Origin: Palsa-504 sp963744575
GTDB lineage: Bacteria > Actinomycetota > Actinomycetes > Streptosporangiales > Streptosporangiaceae
Assembly (NCBI GenBank): GCA_963744575.1
Contig: CAVUUF010000003.1
Span: forward strand, 186,001 to 250,000
Length of the DNA stretch: 64,000 nt
Reading direction: 5' to 3'
Each line of letters starts with the position of its first letter. Positions within the stretch are counted from its first letter, which is position 1. The position numbers were made by a program, and so were the translations under genes. The notes below the pieces were generated by a model, which saw nothing but the letters and a program-made list of their open reading frames with translations, ran no database searches and had not been told where the DNA came from. Positions 1-7,649 of this stretch are shown one piece after another.

Positions 1-164
1 TAACCGACCCGGGACGCCGTCACGTCGAGGAGTTCGGCGGCGCAGTTGAGCCGCTCGGGATAGTTGAGTTCCGGCAGGTCGAAGCGGAATTCCGGCCACT
101 GTTCCGGCGGCGGGAGGTGGTCACGGCAGAAGGTGTCGACGTGCGCCGAAGGGGAAAGCCGCAT
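1..164 (-). CDS. Aryl-CoA ligase (2-aminobenzoate/salicylate type), N-terminus only
   Basis: Partial gene cut by the left window edge; only the first 54 codons are visible. They read MRLSPSAHVDTF, then a Pro-rich turn and FDLPELNYPERLNCAAELLD, the N-terminus I know from AMP-forming benzoate, 2-aminobenzoate and salicylate CoA ligases. Such enzymes activate an aromatic acid with ATP and CoA in the cytosol. The ATG at 164 is preceded by a purine-rich GAAGGAAGTGGG on the minus strand. The gene lies 55 nt downstream of the monooxygenase fusion on the same strand, so the two are probably one operon and the ligase would supply its CoA-thioester substrate. The exact acid is not decided by this fragment. 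Confidence 0.72.
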   Translation of the reverse strand, partial: MRLSPSAHVDTFCRDHLPPPEQWPEFRFDLPELNYPERLNCAAELLDVTASRVG

Positions 165-219
165 CTGGCCCACTTCCTTCTTTCCCGAATGACACGACCA
201 TTAAATTATGCTCAGTAGA

Positions 220-2637
220 TCACCAGTTTTTAACTTTCGTGACGGCAGTCAAGAGTCCGCCATACGCGACGCCGGGCGGCCGCCAGCGTGCGTGCGCCGT
301 CCGCGGCGCCCCCGTCCTGATCAGGTCGAGCCGCGGCCGCGGCCCGTCGGTGCGTCCGGCCTGCGGCTTGCGGCTGCCCGCGGCGAACGGCCGCGGCCAG
401 GTGGCGCCCGGTCCCGCGTAGCCCTGCTCGGCGGCGGCGCGCAGGGTCCACTGCGGGTCGTACAGGTGGGTCCGGCCGAGCGCGCACAGGTCGGCCCGGC
501 CCGCCAGGATCAGCGAGTTCACGTCGTCATAGGACGAGATCGCGCCGACCGCGATCACCGCCACCCCGTACTTGCGCCCGATCTCGTTGCGTATCCGGTC
601 CGCGAACGGCGTCTGGTAGCTGCGGCCGAAGGCGGGCGTCTCCTCGCTGACCACCTGCCCGGTCGACACGTCGATGCCGGCCGCGCCGTGCTCGGCGAAC
701 GCCCGGGCGATCTCCACGGTGTCGTCGATGTCCAGGCCCCCCTCGCACCAGTCCGTGGCCGAGATCCGCACCGTCATCGGCCGGTTCTCCGGCCACACCG
801 CGCGGATCGCGTCGAACACCTCAAGCGGGTAGCGGAGCCGGGCGGCCAGCGAGCCGCCGTAGCGGTCGGTGCGCTGGTTGGTCAGCGGGGACAGGAAGGA
901 GGACAGCAGGTAGCCGTGCGCGCAGTGCAGTTCGAGCAGGTCGAAGCCGGCCCGCGCCGCCGCCCGGGCGGCCGAGACGAACTGCCCGCGAATCTCCTCG
1001 AGCTCAGCCGGCCCCAGCTCCCGCGGCGTCTGGCTGCCCGCCTGGTAGGGGAGCGGCGAGGGACCGCAGACCTCCCAGTTGCCCTCAGGCAGCGGGGCGT
1101 CCATCCCCTCCCACATCAGCCTGGTCGAGCCCTTGCGGCCGGAGTGGCCGAGCTGGATCCCGATCTTCGCGCCGCTGCGGCCGTGCACGAACGAGACGAT
1201 CCGGCGCCAGGACTCCTCCTGCTCGGTGCTGTACATCCCGGTGCAGCCCGGCGTGATCCGGCCGGCCGGGGAGACGCAGACCATCTCCGTCATCACCAGG
1301 CCCGCGCCGCCCAGCGCCTTGCTGCCCAGGTGCACCAGGTGGAAGTCGCCGGGCACGCCGTCGCGTGCCGAGTACATGTCCATCGGCGACACGATGACCC
1401 GGTTCGCCAGCTCCAGGCCGCCCAGCCGGAATGGCTGGAACATTGGCGGCCGCACCTCGGCGGTCTCCCCCTGGCCGGCGGCGAACCACCGGTCCATGTC
1501 GGCCACGAACTCCGGGTCACGCAGCCGGAGATTGTCGTAGGTGACCCGGCGGCTGCGGGTCACGATGTTGAACGCGAACTGGCGCGGGTCCTGGTCGGCG
1601 TACTGGCCGATGTTCTCGAACCACTCCAGGCTGGCCTGCGCGGCCCGCTGGGTGGAGGCCACCACCGGCCGCCGTTCGGCCTCGTACGCCGCCAGCGCGG
1701 AATCAGCCGAAGGCTGCTCGTGCAGGCAGGCCGCCAGCGCCAGCGCGTCCTCCATGGCGAGCTTGGTGCCCGAGCCGATGGAGAAGTGCGCGGTGTGCGC
1801 CGCGTCGCCGAGCAGCACCACGTTGCGGTGCCGCCAGGTCCGGCAGCGCACAGTGGTGAAGGCAGTCCACCGCGAGTTGTTGGCGAACAGCTCGTGCCCG
1901 CCGAGCACGTCCGCGCACAGGCGCCGGATCATCTCCACTGACGCCTCGTCGCTGTGTCCCGGCGCGAGCCCGGCCGCGGCCGCCGCGGCCTCGCCGAACC
2001 CGGCCCGCCGCCAGACGTCCTCGTGCATCTCCAGGATGAACGTGCTGGCCTGATCGCTGTACGGGTAGCCGTGTACCTGCATGATGCCGGCCGGGGTGTC
2101 CAGGACGTAGAACTTGAACGCGTCGAAGACGAGATCGGTGCCGAGCCAGATGTACCGGCACCGCCGCCGCTCCAGGTCAGGCGCGAACGTCGGAGCGAAG
2201 CTGCCGCGGGTAGCCGAGTTCATCCCGTCGGCCGCCACCACCAGGTCGTACTCCGCGGCCAGCACCGCCACGTCCGGAGCCTCGGTCTTGAACAAGATCC
2301 GCACCCCGAGCGAGGCGCAGCGGTCCTGCAGGATGGCCAGCAGGCGCTTGCGGCTCATCGCGGCGAACCCATGGCCGCCTGAGGTGAACGTGGTCCCCCG
2401 GAAGTGCACGTCGATGTCGTCCCAGCGGGCGAACTCCCGCCGCATGGACGAGAAGACCGCCAGGTCGGCGTGCTCGATGCCGCCGAGGGTCTCGTCGGAG
2501 AACACCACCCCGAAGCCGAACGTGTCGTCGGCCGCGTTGCGTTCCCAGACGGTGATGTCGTGCCCGGTGTCCAGTTGCTTGGCCAGGGCGGCGAAGTACA
2601 GGCCGCCGGGACCGCCGCCGAGCACCGCGATGCGCAT
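220..2637 (-). CDS. Bifunctional aryl-CoA monooxygenase / Old Yellow Enzyme-type oxidoreductase fusion
   Basis: An 805-residue fusion. Residues 1-380 are a flavin monooxygenase with the FAD motif GGGPGG at residues 7-12 and the GDAAH motif near residue 275. From about residue 395 an Old Yellow Enzyme-like TIM barrel begins (PPMFQPFRLGGLELANRV), with QLGHSGRKG and ELHCAHGYLLSSFLSP. The same order is known from 2-aminobenzoyl-CoA monooxygenase/reductase of Azoarcus and from proteins named bifunctional salicylyl-CoA 5-hydroxylase/oxidoreductase. It would hydroxylate an aryl-CoA and then reduce the ring product with NAD(P)H. The CoA ligase downstream and the divergent RidA favour an aryl-CoA route, and RidA would suit an amino substrate. 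Substrate choice is inference. The ATG at 2637 is 7 nt after a good -10 box. Confidence 0.85.
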   Translation of the reverse strand: MRIAVLGGGPGGLYFAALAKQLDTGHDITVWERNAADDTFGFGVVFSDETLGGIEHADLAVFSSMRREFARWDDIDVHFRGTTFTSGGHGFAAMSRKRLLAILQDRCASLGVRILFKTEAPDVAVLAAEYDLVVAADGMNSATRGSFAPTFAPDLERRRCRYIWLGTDLVFDAFKFYVLDTPAGIMQVHGYPYSDQASTFILEMHEDVWRRAGFGEAAAAAAGLAPGHSDEASVEMIRRLCADVLGGHELFANNSRWTAFTTVRCRTWRHRNVVLLGDAAHTAHFSIGSGTKLAMEDALALAACLHEQPSADSALAAYEAERRPVVASTQRAAQASLEWFENIGQYADQDPRQFAFNIVTRSRRVTYDNLRLRDPEFVADMDRWFAAGQGETAEVRPPMFQPFRLGGLELANRVIVSPMDMYSARDGVPGDFHLVHLGSKALGGAGLVMTEMVCVSPAGRITPGCTGMYSTEQEESWRRIVSFVHGRSGAKIGIQLGHSGRKGSTRLMWEGMDAPLPEGNWEVCGPSPLPYQAGSQTPRELGPAELEEIRGQFVSAARAAARAGFDLLELHCAHGYLLSSFLSPLTNQRTDRYGGSLAARLRYPLEVFDAIRAVWPENRPMTVRISATDWCEGGLDIDDTVEIARAFAEHGAAGIDVSTGQVVSEETPAFGRSYQTPFADRIRNEIGRKYGVAVIAVGAISSYDDVNSLILAGRADLCALGRTHLYDPQWTLRAAAEQGYAGPGATWPRPFAAGSRKPQAGRTDGPRPRLDLIRTGAPRTAHARWRPPGVAYGGLLTAVTKVKNW

Positions 2638-2644
2638 GCCCCCG

Positions 2645-2674
2645 ATCGTATGCCGGAATTACTACGGCCGTCAA
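2645..2674 (-). promoter_or_regulatory. Leaderless promoter of the aryl-CoA monooxygenase operon
   Basis: On the minus strand TTGACG (2674-2669), an 18-nt spacer and TACGAT (2650-2645) make a near-consensus sigma-70/HrdB promoter. The ATG of the fusion gene follows after only 7 nt, so the transcript would start at or next to the A of ATG, with no leader. The divergent ridA start has its own -10-like TAAGGT at 2691-2696, also 6 nt from its ATG. All control of both directions must fit in these 65 bp. The PaaX regulator next door is the natural candidate. Confidence 0.55.
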
Positions 2675-2702
2675 TAAACCGCAATACCGGTAAGGTGCCG
2701 TC

Positions 2703-3107
2703 ATGAACGTGGAGCGCATCAACCCAGCCGAGCTCGCCCGGCCCTCAGGCTTCTCCCACGCGGTGGCGGCCGGCGGCGGCCGGATGGTGTTCCTGGCCGG
2801 CCAGATCGGCATGGACCGGGATGGGCAGGTCGCCGACGGCGGCGTCGTGCCGCAGTTCGAGCAGGCCCTCGCCAACCTGCTCACCGCGCTGGCCGCGGCC
2901 GGCGGGCAGCCCGCCGACCTGGTCAGCCTGACCATCTACCTCACCGACGTCGAGGACTACCAGGCGCACGGCAAGGAGATCGGCGCGGTCTGGCGCCGCC
3001 TGGCCAGGACCGGGTACCCGGCCATGGCCGGGGTGGGCGTGACGCGGCTGTGGCGGCCCGGCGCGCTGGTCGAGATCCAGGGCATCGCGGTGGTCAGCCG
3101 CTCGTGA
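2703..3107 (+). CDS. RidA/YjgF family enamine/imine deaminase
   Basis: A 134-residue protein of normal RidA length. It has the family signature FLAGQIGMDRDGQ near residues 36-48, an internal TALAAAGGQPADLVSLTIYLTD segment shortened here, and the C-terminal GALVEIQGIAVV that carries the conserved glutamate. RidA-type proteins form trimers in the cytosol and hydrolyse reactive enamines or imines. It is divergent from the monooxygenase fusion with a 65-bp shared promoter region, and converges on paaX with a 14-nt overlap of coding ends. The canonical arginine-containing motif of RidA proper is not obvious, so this may be one of the Rid2-7 subfamilies. I infer that it works on an amino intermediate of the neighbouring aryl-CoA pathway. 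Confidence 0.85.
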   Translation: MNVERINPAELARPSGFSHAVAAGGGRMVFLAGQIGMDRDGQVADGGVVPQFEQALANLLTALAAAGGQPADLVSLTIYLTDVEDYQAHGKEIGAVWRRLARTGYPAMAGVGVTRLWRPGALVEIQGIAVVSRS

Positions 3108-3954
3108 CCGTCTTCACGTAGGCCCGCGCCGGTTCCTCGAGCAGCGCGCGCAGCGCGAAGAACAGGTCGGCGGCCCGGATGCCGGCCCAGCCGTCGGGCA
3201 GCAGTTCGGCGGGCAGGCCGGGGTCGAGGTAGGGGAGCCGCCGCCAGTCGGTGAGCACCCGCACGTACGCGGCGAAGGCTTCCTGCTCACCAGGCGGGCC
3301 GGACCCGAAGGACCGCAGCGCGGGCCCGTATGCCCGGATGAACGACTCGTACTGGCGCTCGAGCTCATCCAGGTCCCACCACCGGCGGATCTTGTCGGCC
3401 GGATCGCCGAAGGCCAGGTGGTCGGCGCGGAACAGGTCGGCGTACGCGTCCAGTTCCAGCCGCCGCAGCGTCTCGGCCGTCGTGTCCTGCGGGTGGGCCG
3501 GCACGATCCACACCCCGGGCGCGACCATGCCGAACCCCAGCCTGGTCAGCTCGGACCGCAGCACGTGCCGCCGGTCCCGCTCGGATTCCGGCACCGAGAA
3601 GACCGCGAGCACCCAGCCATCGGCGGCCCTGGCCCGGCGCCGCCGGAAGATCCGCGCGTCCCCCTCGCGCAAGATGGCCAGGGCGCCGGCGGATAGCTGG
3701 TAACCGGCTGAGCCGTCGTACCGCCGCGACTGCAGGATGCCGCGTCGCTTGAACCGTGAGATGGCCGAACGGACGGCCGACTCGTCTATCCCCAGATCAG
3801 CGAGCAGTCGTATCAGGGTCGCGATGGAGAGCCAGCCGCCGTCGTGCCGGGCGTAGAGCCCGTAGACCGTGATGATCAGGTGCCGCAGCCGGGCCGAACG
3901 CGCCGTGAGCGTGGTGTCACTGCCCGGTTCGCCCGTTTCTGTTGCGGCCGTCAC
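3094..3954 (-). CDS. PaaX family transcriptional regulator
   Basis: A 286-residue protein with a PaaX-type N-terminal winged helix (LRHLIITVYGLYARHDGGWL, then SAVRSAISRFKRRGILQS), a central domain with GWVLAVFSVPESERDRRHVLR, and a helical C-terminus. PaaX proteins repress phenylacetate and related aryl-CoA pathways and are released by the CoA thioester. Length and motif order fit the family. The start is a GTG at 3954. The 3' end overlaps ridA by 14 nt in convergent orientation. Its position beside the aryl-CoA genes suggests it controls the 2638-2702 divergent promoter region, although no clear operator palindrome was found there. Confidence 0.87.
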   Translation of the reverse strand: MTAATETGEPGSDTTLTARSARLRHLIITVYGLYARHDGGWLSIATLIRLLADLGIDESAVRSAISRFKRRGILQSRRYDGSAGYQLSAGALAILREGDARIFRRRRARAADGWVLAVFSVPESERDRRHVLRSELTRLGFGMVAPGVWIVPAHPQDTTAETLRRLELDAYADLFRADHLAFGDPADKIRRWWDLDELERQYESFIRAYGPALRSFGSGPPGEQEAFAAYVRVLTDWRRLPYLDPGLPAELLPDGWAGIRAADLFFALRALLEEPARAYVKTVTSG

Positions 3955-3972
3955 CCGGCCACGATACCAGTG

Positions 3973-4467
3973 TCAGTCCTTGACCTCGCGGAGACGGCCG
4001 GTCTCGACCTCGTAGACGAAGCCGCGGATGGAGCCCTTGTCCGGGATGAACGGGCTGGCCTTGATCCGGGCGATGGACTGGCGCACGTCGGCGTCAAGGT
4101 CGCCGAAGGCCTCGAGCGCGAACGGAGGCCGGATCCCGGTGTCGGCCTCGATCTGCGCCTTGACGTCGTCGTCGTGGAAGGTGAGCATGCCGCAGTCGGT
4201 GTGGTGGATGAGGATGATCTCGTTCGTCCCGAGCAGCCGCTGGGAGATGGTGAGGGACCGGATGACGTCGTCGGTCACGACCCCGCCGGCGTTGCGGATC
4301 ACGTGCGCGTCGCCCTCGGAGAGCCCGAGCACGCCGTAGGGGTTGAGCCGGGCGTCCATGCAGGCGACCACCGCGGTGTGCTTGGCGGGCGGCATGGGCA
4401 GGTCTGCTTTGTCGAAGCTGGCGGCGTACCGTTCGGAGTTGGTGACGAAGGTGTCGATGCTGCTCAC
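3973..4467 (-). CDS. Beta-class carbonic anhydrase (Rv1284/CanA-like)
   Basis: A 164-residue zinc enzyme that interconverts CO2 and bicarbonate. ACMDARL holds the first zinc Cys and the Asp-Arg dyad; HVIRNAGG and HHTDCGML supply the His and second Cys. The sequence VIRNAGGVVTDDVIRSL closely matches the mycobacterial Rv1284 type. An open frame extends far upstream, but that part resembles nothing and lies antisense to the permease gene. I chose the GTG at 4467 because GAGGGAG sits 5 nt before it and the resulting length equals the family's. It lies between paaX and the permease gene on the same strand with no obvious functional link. Confidence 0.9.
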   Translation of the reverse strand: MSSIDTFVTNSERYAASFDKADLPMPPAKHTAVVACMDARLNPYGVLGLSEGDAHVIRNAGGVVTDDVIRSLTISQRLLGTNEIILIHHTDCGMLTFHDDDVKAQIEADTGIRPPFALEAFGDLDADVRQSIARIKASPFIPDKGSIRGFVYEVETGRLREVKD

Positions 4468-4556
4468 GGTGCTCCCTCGCGGATAGTCGGTTTCGGCGGG
4501 ATCGTATCCATTCCGTTGCCAGCCTAATCCCGACTTGCCAGACCAGAAATACTGGC

Positions 4557-5759
4557 TTAGCTCTTGTCGAGCCGGTGGAACGCGATCTCCTGCAGCAGCA
4601 GCCGGATGGACGCCGCGACCGGGATCGCCACCAGCGCCCCGACGATGCCGAGCAGGACCCCGCCGATCAGTACCGCCACCAGGCTGACGATCGCCGGCAC
4701 CTGCACGGTGCGGCCCATGATCCGCGGGACGATCAGGTAGTCCTCGGCGAGCCGGTACCCGATGTAGAACGCGAGGGTGGCCAGCGCCACGGGCAGCGAT
4801 ACCGTCAACGCGACCAGGCTCACTACTGCCCCGCCGATGGTCGACCCGATCACCGGGATCAGGTCGAGGAACGCCACGAACATGCCGAGCAGGACCGGAT
4901 AGGGGACGCCCCACGCCAGCAGCCACAAGTAGGTGCCCAGGCCGGCGATCACCGAGGTGAGGAAGTTACCCAGCACATAGCCGCCCACCTTGGCGAAGAT
5001 CTCGTCGCCGATCAGGATGACCCGGGGCCGCCGCGAGTGCGGCACCAGCCGGTAGCCGAACATCTTGATCTTCGGCAGGCCAGCCAGGAAATAGATGCTG
5101 AGCACCATGATGACGACGATGGCGGACACGGTGCTGGCCACCAGCGCCCCGGCGCCGAGCACCCCGCCCACCAGGGAGCCGCCCCCGCCGCTGACCAGCT
5201 TGGAAAGGCGCTGCTGAAGGTGGTACTTGAGGTTGAGCTTGCCCAGCTGCGAGTTACGGTTCTGCAGGTCGTGCATGTAGTGCGGGATCTGATGGGCCAG
5301 CGCGGTAGCCTCGCTGGCCAGCGGCGGGATCGCCGCCGCCAGGAAGGCGGCCGTGATGGCGAGGGCACACGCGATGACGGTGAGCACCGCCGCCCAGCGG
5401 GGCATGCGGTGACGGACCAGCCAGCCGACTATCGGGTCGAGGCCGATCGCGATGAACATCGCCAGGCCGATGATGATGAGCACGGACCGGGCCCGGATGA
5501 CCACCTCGATCAGGCCGTAGGCGACGGCCACGCCGAAGGCGGCCATCATCCCGATCATGAACGGGGAGCGCCGGTTTATCGGCCGTCCCGGCTCACCGAG
5601 GCCGCCGGTCTTCTCGGCCACCTCCGCTGCCTCTTCCATGGCCTCCCGGATCGGCTGATCCCCGGGGCCGTGTTCTTCCCTGGCCTCGCCGTCCTGGGCC
5701 CGGACCTTCTCCTGCGCCCGGACCACGGCCGTCTCCGGTGCCTGGCTAGCGTTCCTCAC
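4557..5759 (-). CDS. AI-2E family (PerM-like) membrane transporter
   Basis: A 400-residue integral membrane protein. After about 70 charged, Glu/Pro-rich cytosolic residues come paired membrane segments, a soluble amphipathic middle (about 150-200, HYMHDLQNRNSQLGKLNLKY), and four or more C-terminal segments including AFLDLIPVIGSTIGG, the family's PxxG signature. This family covers the TqsA and PerM exporters; substrates range from AI-2 to sodium/proton exchange, so none can be named. The GTG/ATG start at 5759 gives a normal length. It is followed on the same strand by carbonic anhydrase after a 90-nt gap. Confidence 0.88.
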   Translation of the reverse strand: MRNASQAPETAVVRAQEKVRAQDGEAREEHGPGDQPIREAMEEAAEVAEKTGGLGEPGRPINRRSPFMIGMMAAFGVAVAYGLIEVVIRARSVLIIIGLAMFIAIGLDPIVGWLVRHRMPRWAAVLTVIACALAITAAFLAAAIPPLASEATALAHQIPHYMHDLQNRNSQLGKLNLKYHLQQRLSKLVSGGGGSLVGGVLGAGALVASTVSAIVVIMVLSIYFLAGLPKIKMFGYRLVPHSRRPRVILIGDEIFAKVGGYVLGNFLTSVIAGLGTYLWLLAWGVPYPVLLGMFVAFLDLIPVIGSTIGGAVVSLVALTVSLPVALATLAFYIGYRLAEDYLIVPRIMGRTVQVPAIVSLVAVLIGGVLLGIVGALVAIPVAASIRLLLQEIAFHRLDKS

Positions 5760-5832
5760 CCGGCCCCGCTACCCGCGGCCGGCCCGTTCAAGCCCCGCCG
5801 GGGTAACCAGCCGCTTTCGCGGGGGATGAAGG

Positions 5833-6330
5833 CTATCCGGATACCGCGAGCTCGGCCGGATGGGCCAGCGTCTGGTATACCACGCAGTAACGCTCGGTGA
5901 GGCGGAGCAGCGTCTGGATCTGCTCGGCGCTGGCGTCGGTGTCCAGGTCGAAGGCCAGCCGGATGGACCTGAACCCGACCGGCGCATCCTTGCTGACCGC
6001 CAGCGTCCCGCGGAAGTCCAGGTCGCCTTCGGCCCTGACGGTGCCGCCGGCCACGTCGATCCGCAGCGAGGTGGCCACCGCCCGCAGCGTGACCCCCGCG
6101 CACGCCACCAGGGCCTGCAGCAGCATGTCACCCGAGCACAGCAGCATGCCGTCCCCTCCGGTCGCCGGGTGCAGCCCCGCGATGGCCAGCGCCCGGCCGG
6201 TCTCCACCGAACACGAAATGGCGTCGTCGAGATGTCCCTGCGCGCGCAAGGTGACGACCGCCTTCTCCGGGTCCTCGCGGTAGGCATCCTTGAGCGGCTG
6301 CTGTACGGCGCGCAGTTCCGCGCTATCCAT
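5833..6330 (-). CDS. OsmC family protein
   Basis: A 165-residue OsmC-fold protein. The core CSGDMLLQALVACAGVTLRAVA (spread over residues 65-88) holds the first conserved cysteine on the long helix; the second is in ERYCVVYQTLAHPAEL near the C-terminus. OsmC/Ohr proteins are dimeric thiol peroxidases that reduce organic hydroperoxides, but many OsmC-like members have unknown substrates. The spacing of the cysteines fits the YhfA-like OsmC group better than Ohr. The upstream 310 bp is shared with the divergent zinc-ribbon operon. Confidence 0.85.
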   Translation of the reverse strand: MDSAELRAVQQPLKDAYREDPEKAVVTLRAQGHLDDAISCSVETGRALAIAGLHPATGGDGMLLCSGDMLLQALVACAGVTLRAVATSLRIDVAGGTVRAEGDLDFRGTLAVSKDAPVGFRSIRLAFDLDTDASAEQIQTLLRLTERYCVVYQTLAHPAELAVSG

Positions 6331-6641
6331 GACTGCTCCCGTCTGTGCTCCGGCTAGCTCCCTTCACCATAACTTGACCTTCGCGTGACCATCCGCGCGA
6401 AACCGCGGCCGGGTCGCGCTTCGTCTGATGCGCATGAGGAACGCGGGCGCCCCAGGTCCGGTTCAACCGGCCCTACCTGATCAAAAATGATGCCCCGGAG
6501 CGACCGGCCGGGAGAGCCCTGACATGTTCTTGCGGGAAGTAACAAAACAAAGACCTAAAAGCTACTAGTCTTCAAACGCCGTATTAGGTCATACTCACCC
6601 CCGTTACCGGGGTGGGGCGGGCTGCCGGGGGGTGATGCGCC
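6331..6641. other. Intergenic region between osmC and the zinc-ribbon operon
   Basis: About 310 bp without a gene, visibly richer in A/T than its surroundings between 6536 and 6600. It must hold divergent promoters for osmC (minus) and the zinc-ribbon operon (plus). An inverted repeat (CACCCC, 7-nt loop, GGGGTG) lies at about 6595-6615, just before the plus-strand GTG at 6642, and could be an operator or attenuating hairpin. No small ORF with a ribosome-binding site was found. Confidence 0.4.
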
Positions 6642-7601
6642 GTGAATGTCTGCGGCAATTGTGGACGGACGCGCAGGCAAGGAGCTGCGTTCTGTACTGG
6701 CTGCGGCAATCGTTTCGCTGACGACGACCCAGGGCCCGCCAGATCCGATGGTCCCTTCGGTACCGCCGAACCCCCTGGGCCTGCTGATTCTCCTGGTCCT
6801 GCAGGATCCTACGGACCCGCGGGATCTTATGGGCCGGCTGAAACTCACGGACCCGCGGGACCCTGGCCGCCTGCGGGAAGTTACGGGCCTCCGGCACCCG
6901 ACCGTCCTCCCGGCTCCTCCGGACCCTCCCATCGCCCCCGGCGCTCGTGGACCGGGATCACCGGGCTGACGCTCCGGCCCGCCGTGCTCGCGACGGTGGT
7001 GGTCGTGCTGGCCGCGGCCGCCGCGGCCAGCGGCGCCCTGCTCTATGTGCAGCATCACAAGTCGCATACCGCAGCGGCGGTAAACCCGGCCCAGGCCGCG
7101 CGGACGTCGGCGACCGCGCAGAATGCCTCCCCGTCAGCCGAGAGCGGCTCCACGTCCGGGCCGAGCCCGTCGGCTACCTCGGCAAGTCCCTCCGGAAGCG
7201 CCGTGACGGTCGGGGCGGGCGCGTCACAGGACCCGAATGCCTCATCGGTCGCGGCCTTCCTCGGCCAGTACTTCGCTGCCATAAACGCGCATGATTATCG
7301 GTCGTACTATTCACTGCTGAGCCCGCAGGTTCAGCGGGGGACGACACCGGCGCAGTTCGACAAGGGATACCGGACCACCGCCGACTCGAACGAGACACTC
7401 GTCGGCATTTCCGCCGCCTCGGACGGGGACCTGGCCGCGGAGGTGACGTTCACCAGTCACCAGAACCCGGCGGACAGCCCCGACCAGAGTGAATCATGTA
7501 CCAACTGGGATATATCCCTGTTCCTTGCCCAGGGTGCCTCGGGATACGTCATCGACGCGGCACCCTCCGGCTATCAGGCCTCCTACCAGCCGTGCTCGTG
7601 A
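6642..7601 (+). CDS. Zinc-ribbon, single-pass membrane protein with extracytoplasmic NTF2-like-looking domain
   Basis: A 319-residue protein of unknown function. Cys4, Cys7, Cys18 and Cys21 form a zinc ribbon. Residues 30-95 are a low-complexity Gly/Pro/Ser/Tyr region with repeats of the type GPAGSYGPAG. One membrane helix lies at 112-137, then a Ser/Thr/Ala linker, and finally a compact domain (about 200-319: FLGQYFAAINAHDYRSYYSLLS) that resembles NTF2-like or lipoprotein stress-sensing domains. Topology is therefore ribbon inside and domain outside. The GTG start at 6642 puts the ribbon at the extreme N-terminus, as in its relatives. It is the first of three co-directional genes with 48- and 50-nt gaps. 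Confidence 0.75.
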   Translation: MNVCGNCGRTRRQGAAFCTGCGNRFADDDPGPARSDGPFGTAEPPGPADSPGPAGSYGPAGSYGPAETHGPAGPWPPAGSYGPPAPDRPPGSSGPSHRPRRSWTGITGLTLRPAVLATVVVVLAAAAAASGALLYVQHHKSHTAAAVNPAQAARTSATAQNASPSAESGSTSGPSPSATSASPSGSAVTVGAGASQDPNASSVAAFLGQYFAAINAHDYRSYYSLLSPQVQRGTTPAQFDKGYRTTADSNETLVGISAASDGDLAAEVTFTSHQNPADSPDQSESCTNWDISLFLAQGASGYVIDAAPSGYQASYQPCS

Positions 7602-7649
7602 TCCAAGCCACGGCCGCCTAGGGGAAAGTACCGACCTGCTGGAGAAAAA

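Noticed and set aside
208..1941. Long plus-strand open frame opposite the monooxygenase fusion
   Set aside because: Arg/Pro/Ala-rich translation without family similarity; antisense shadow of a well-supported GC-rich gene.
4468..4926. Long N-terminal extension of the carbonic anhydrase
   Set aside because: Overlaps the permease gene in a shadow frame; a GTG with a good ribosome-binding site gives the family length.
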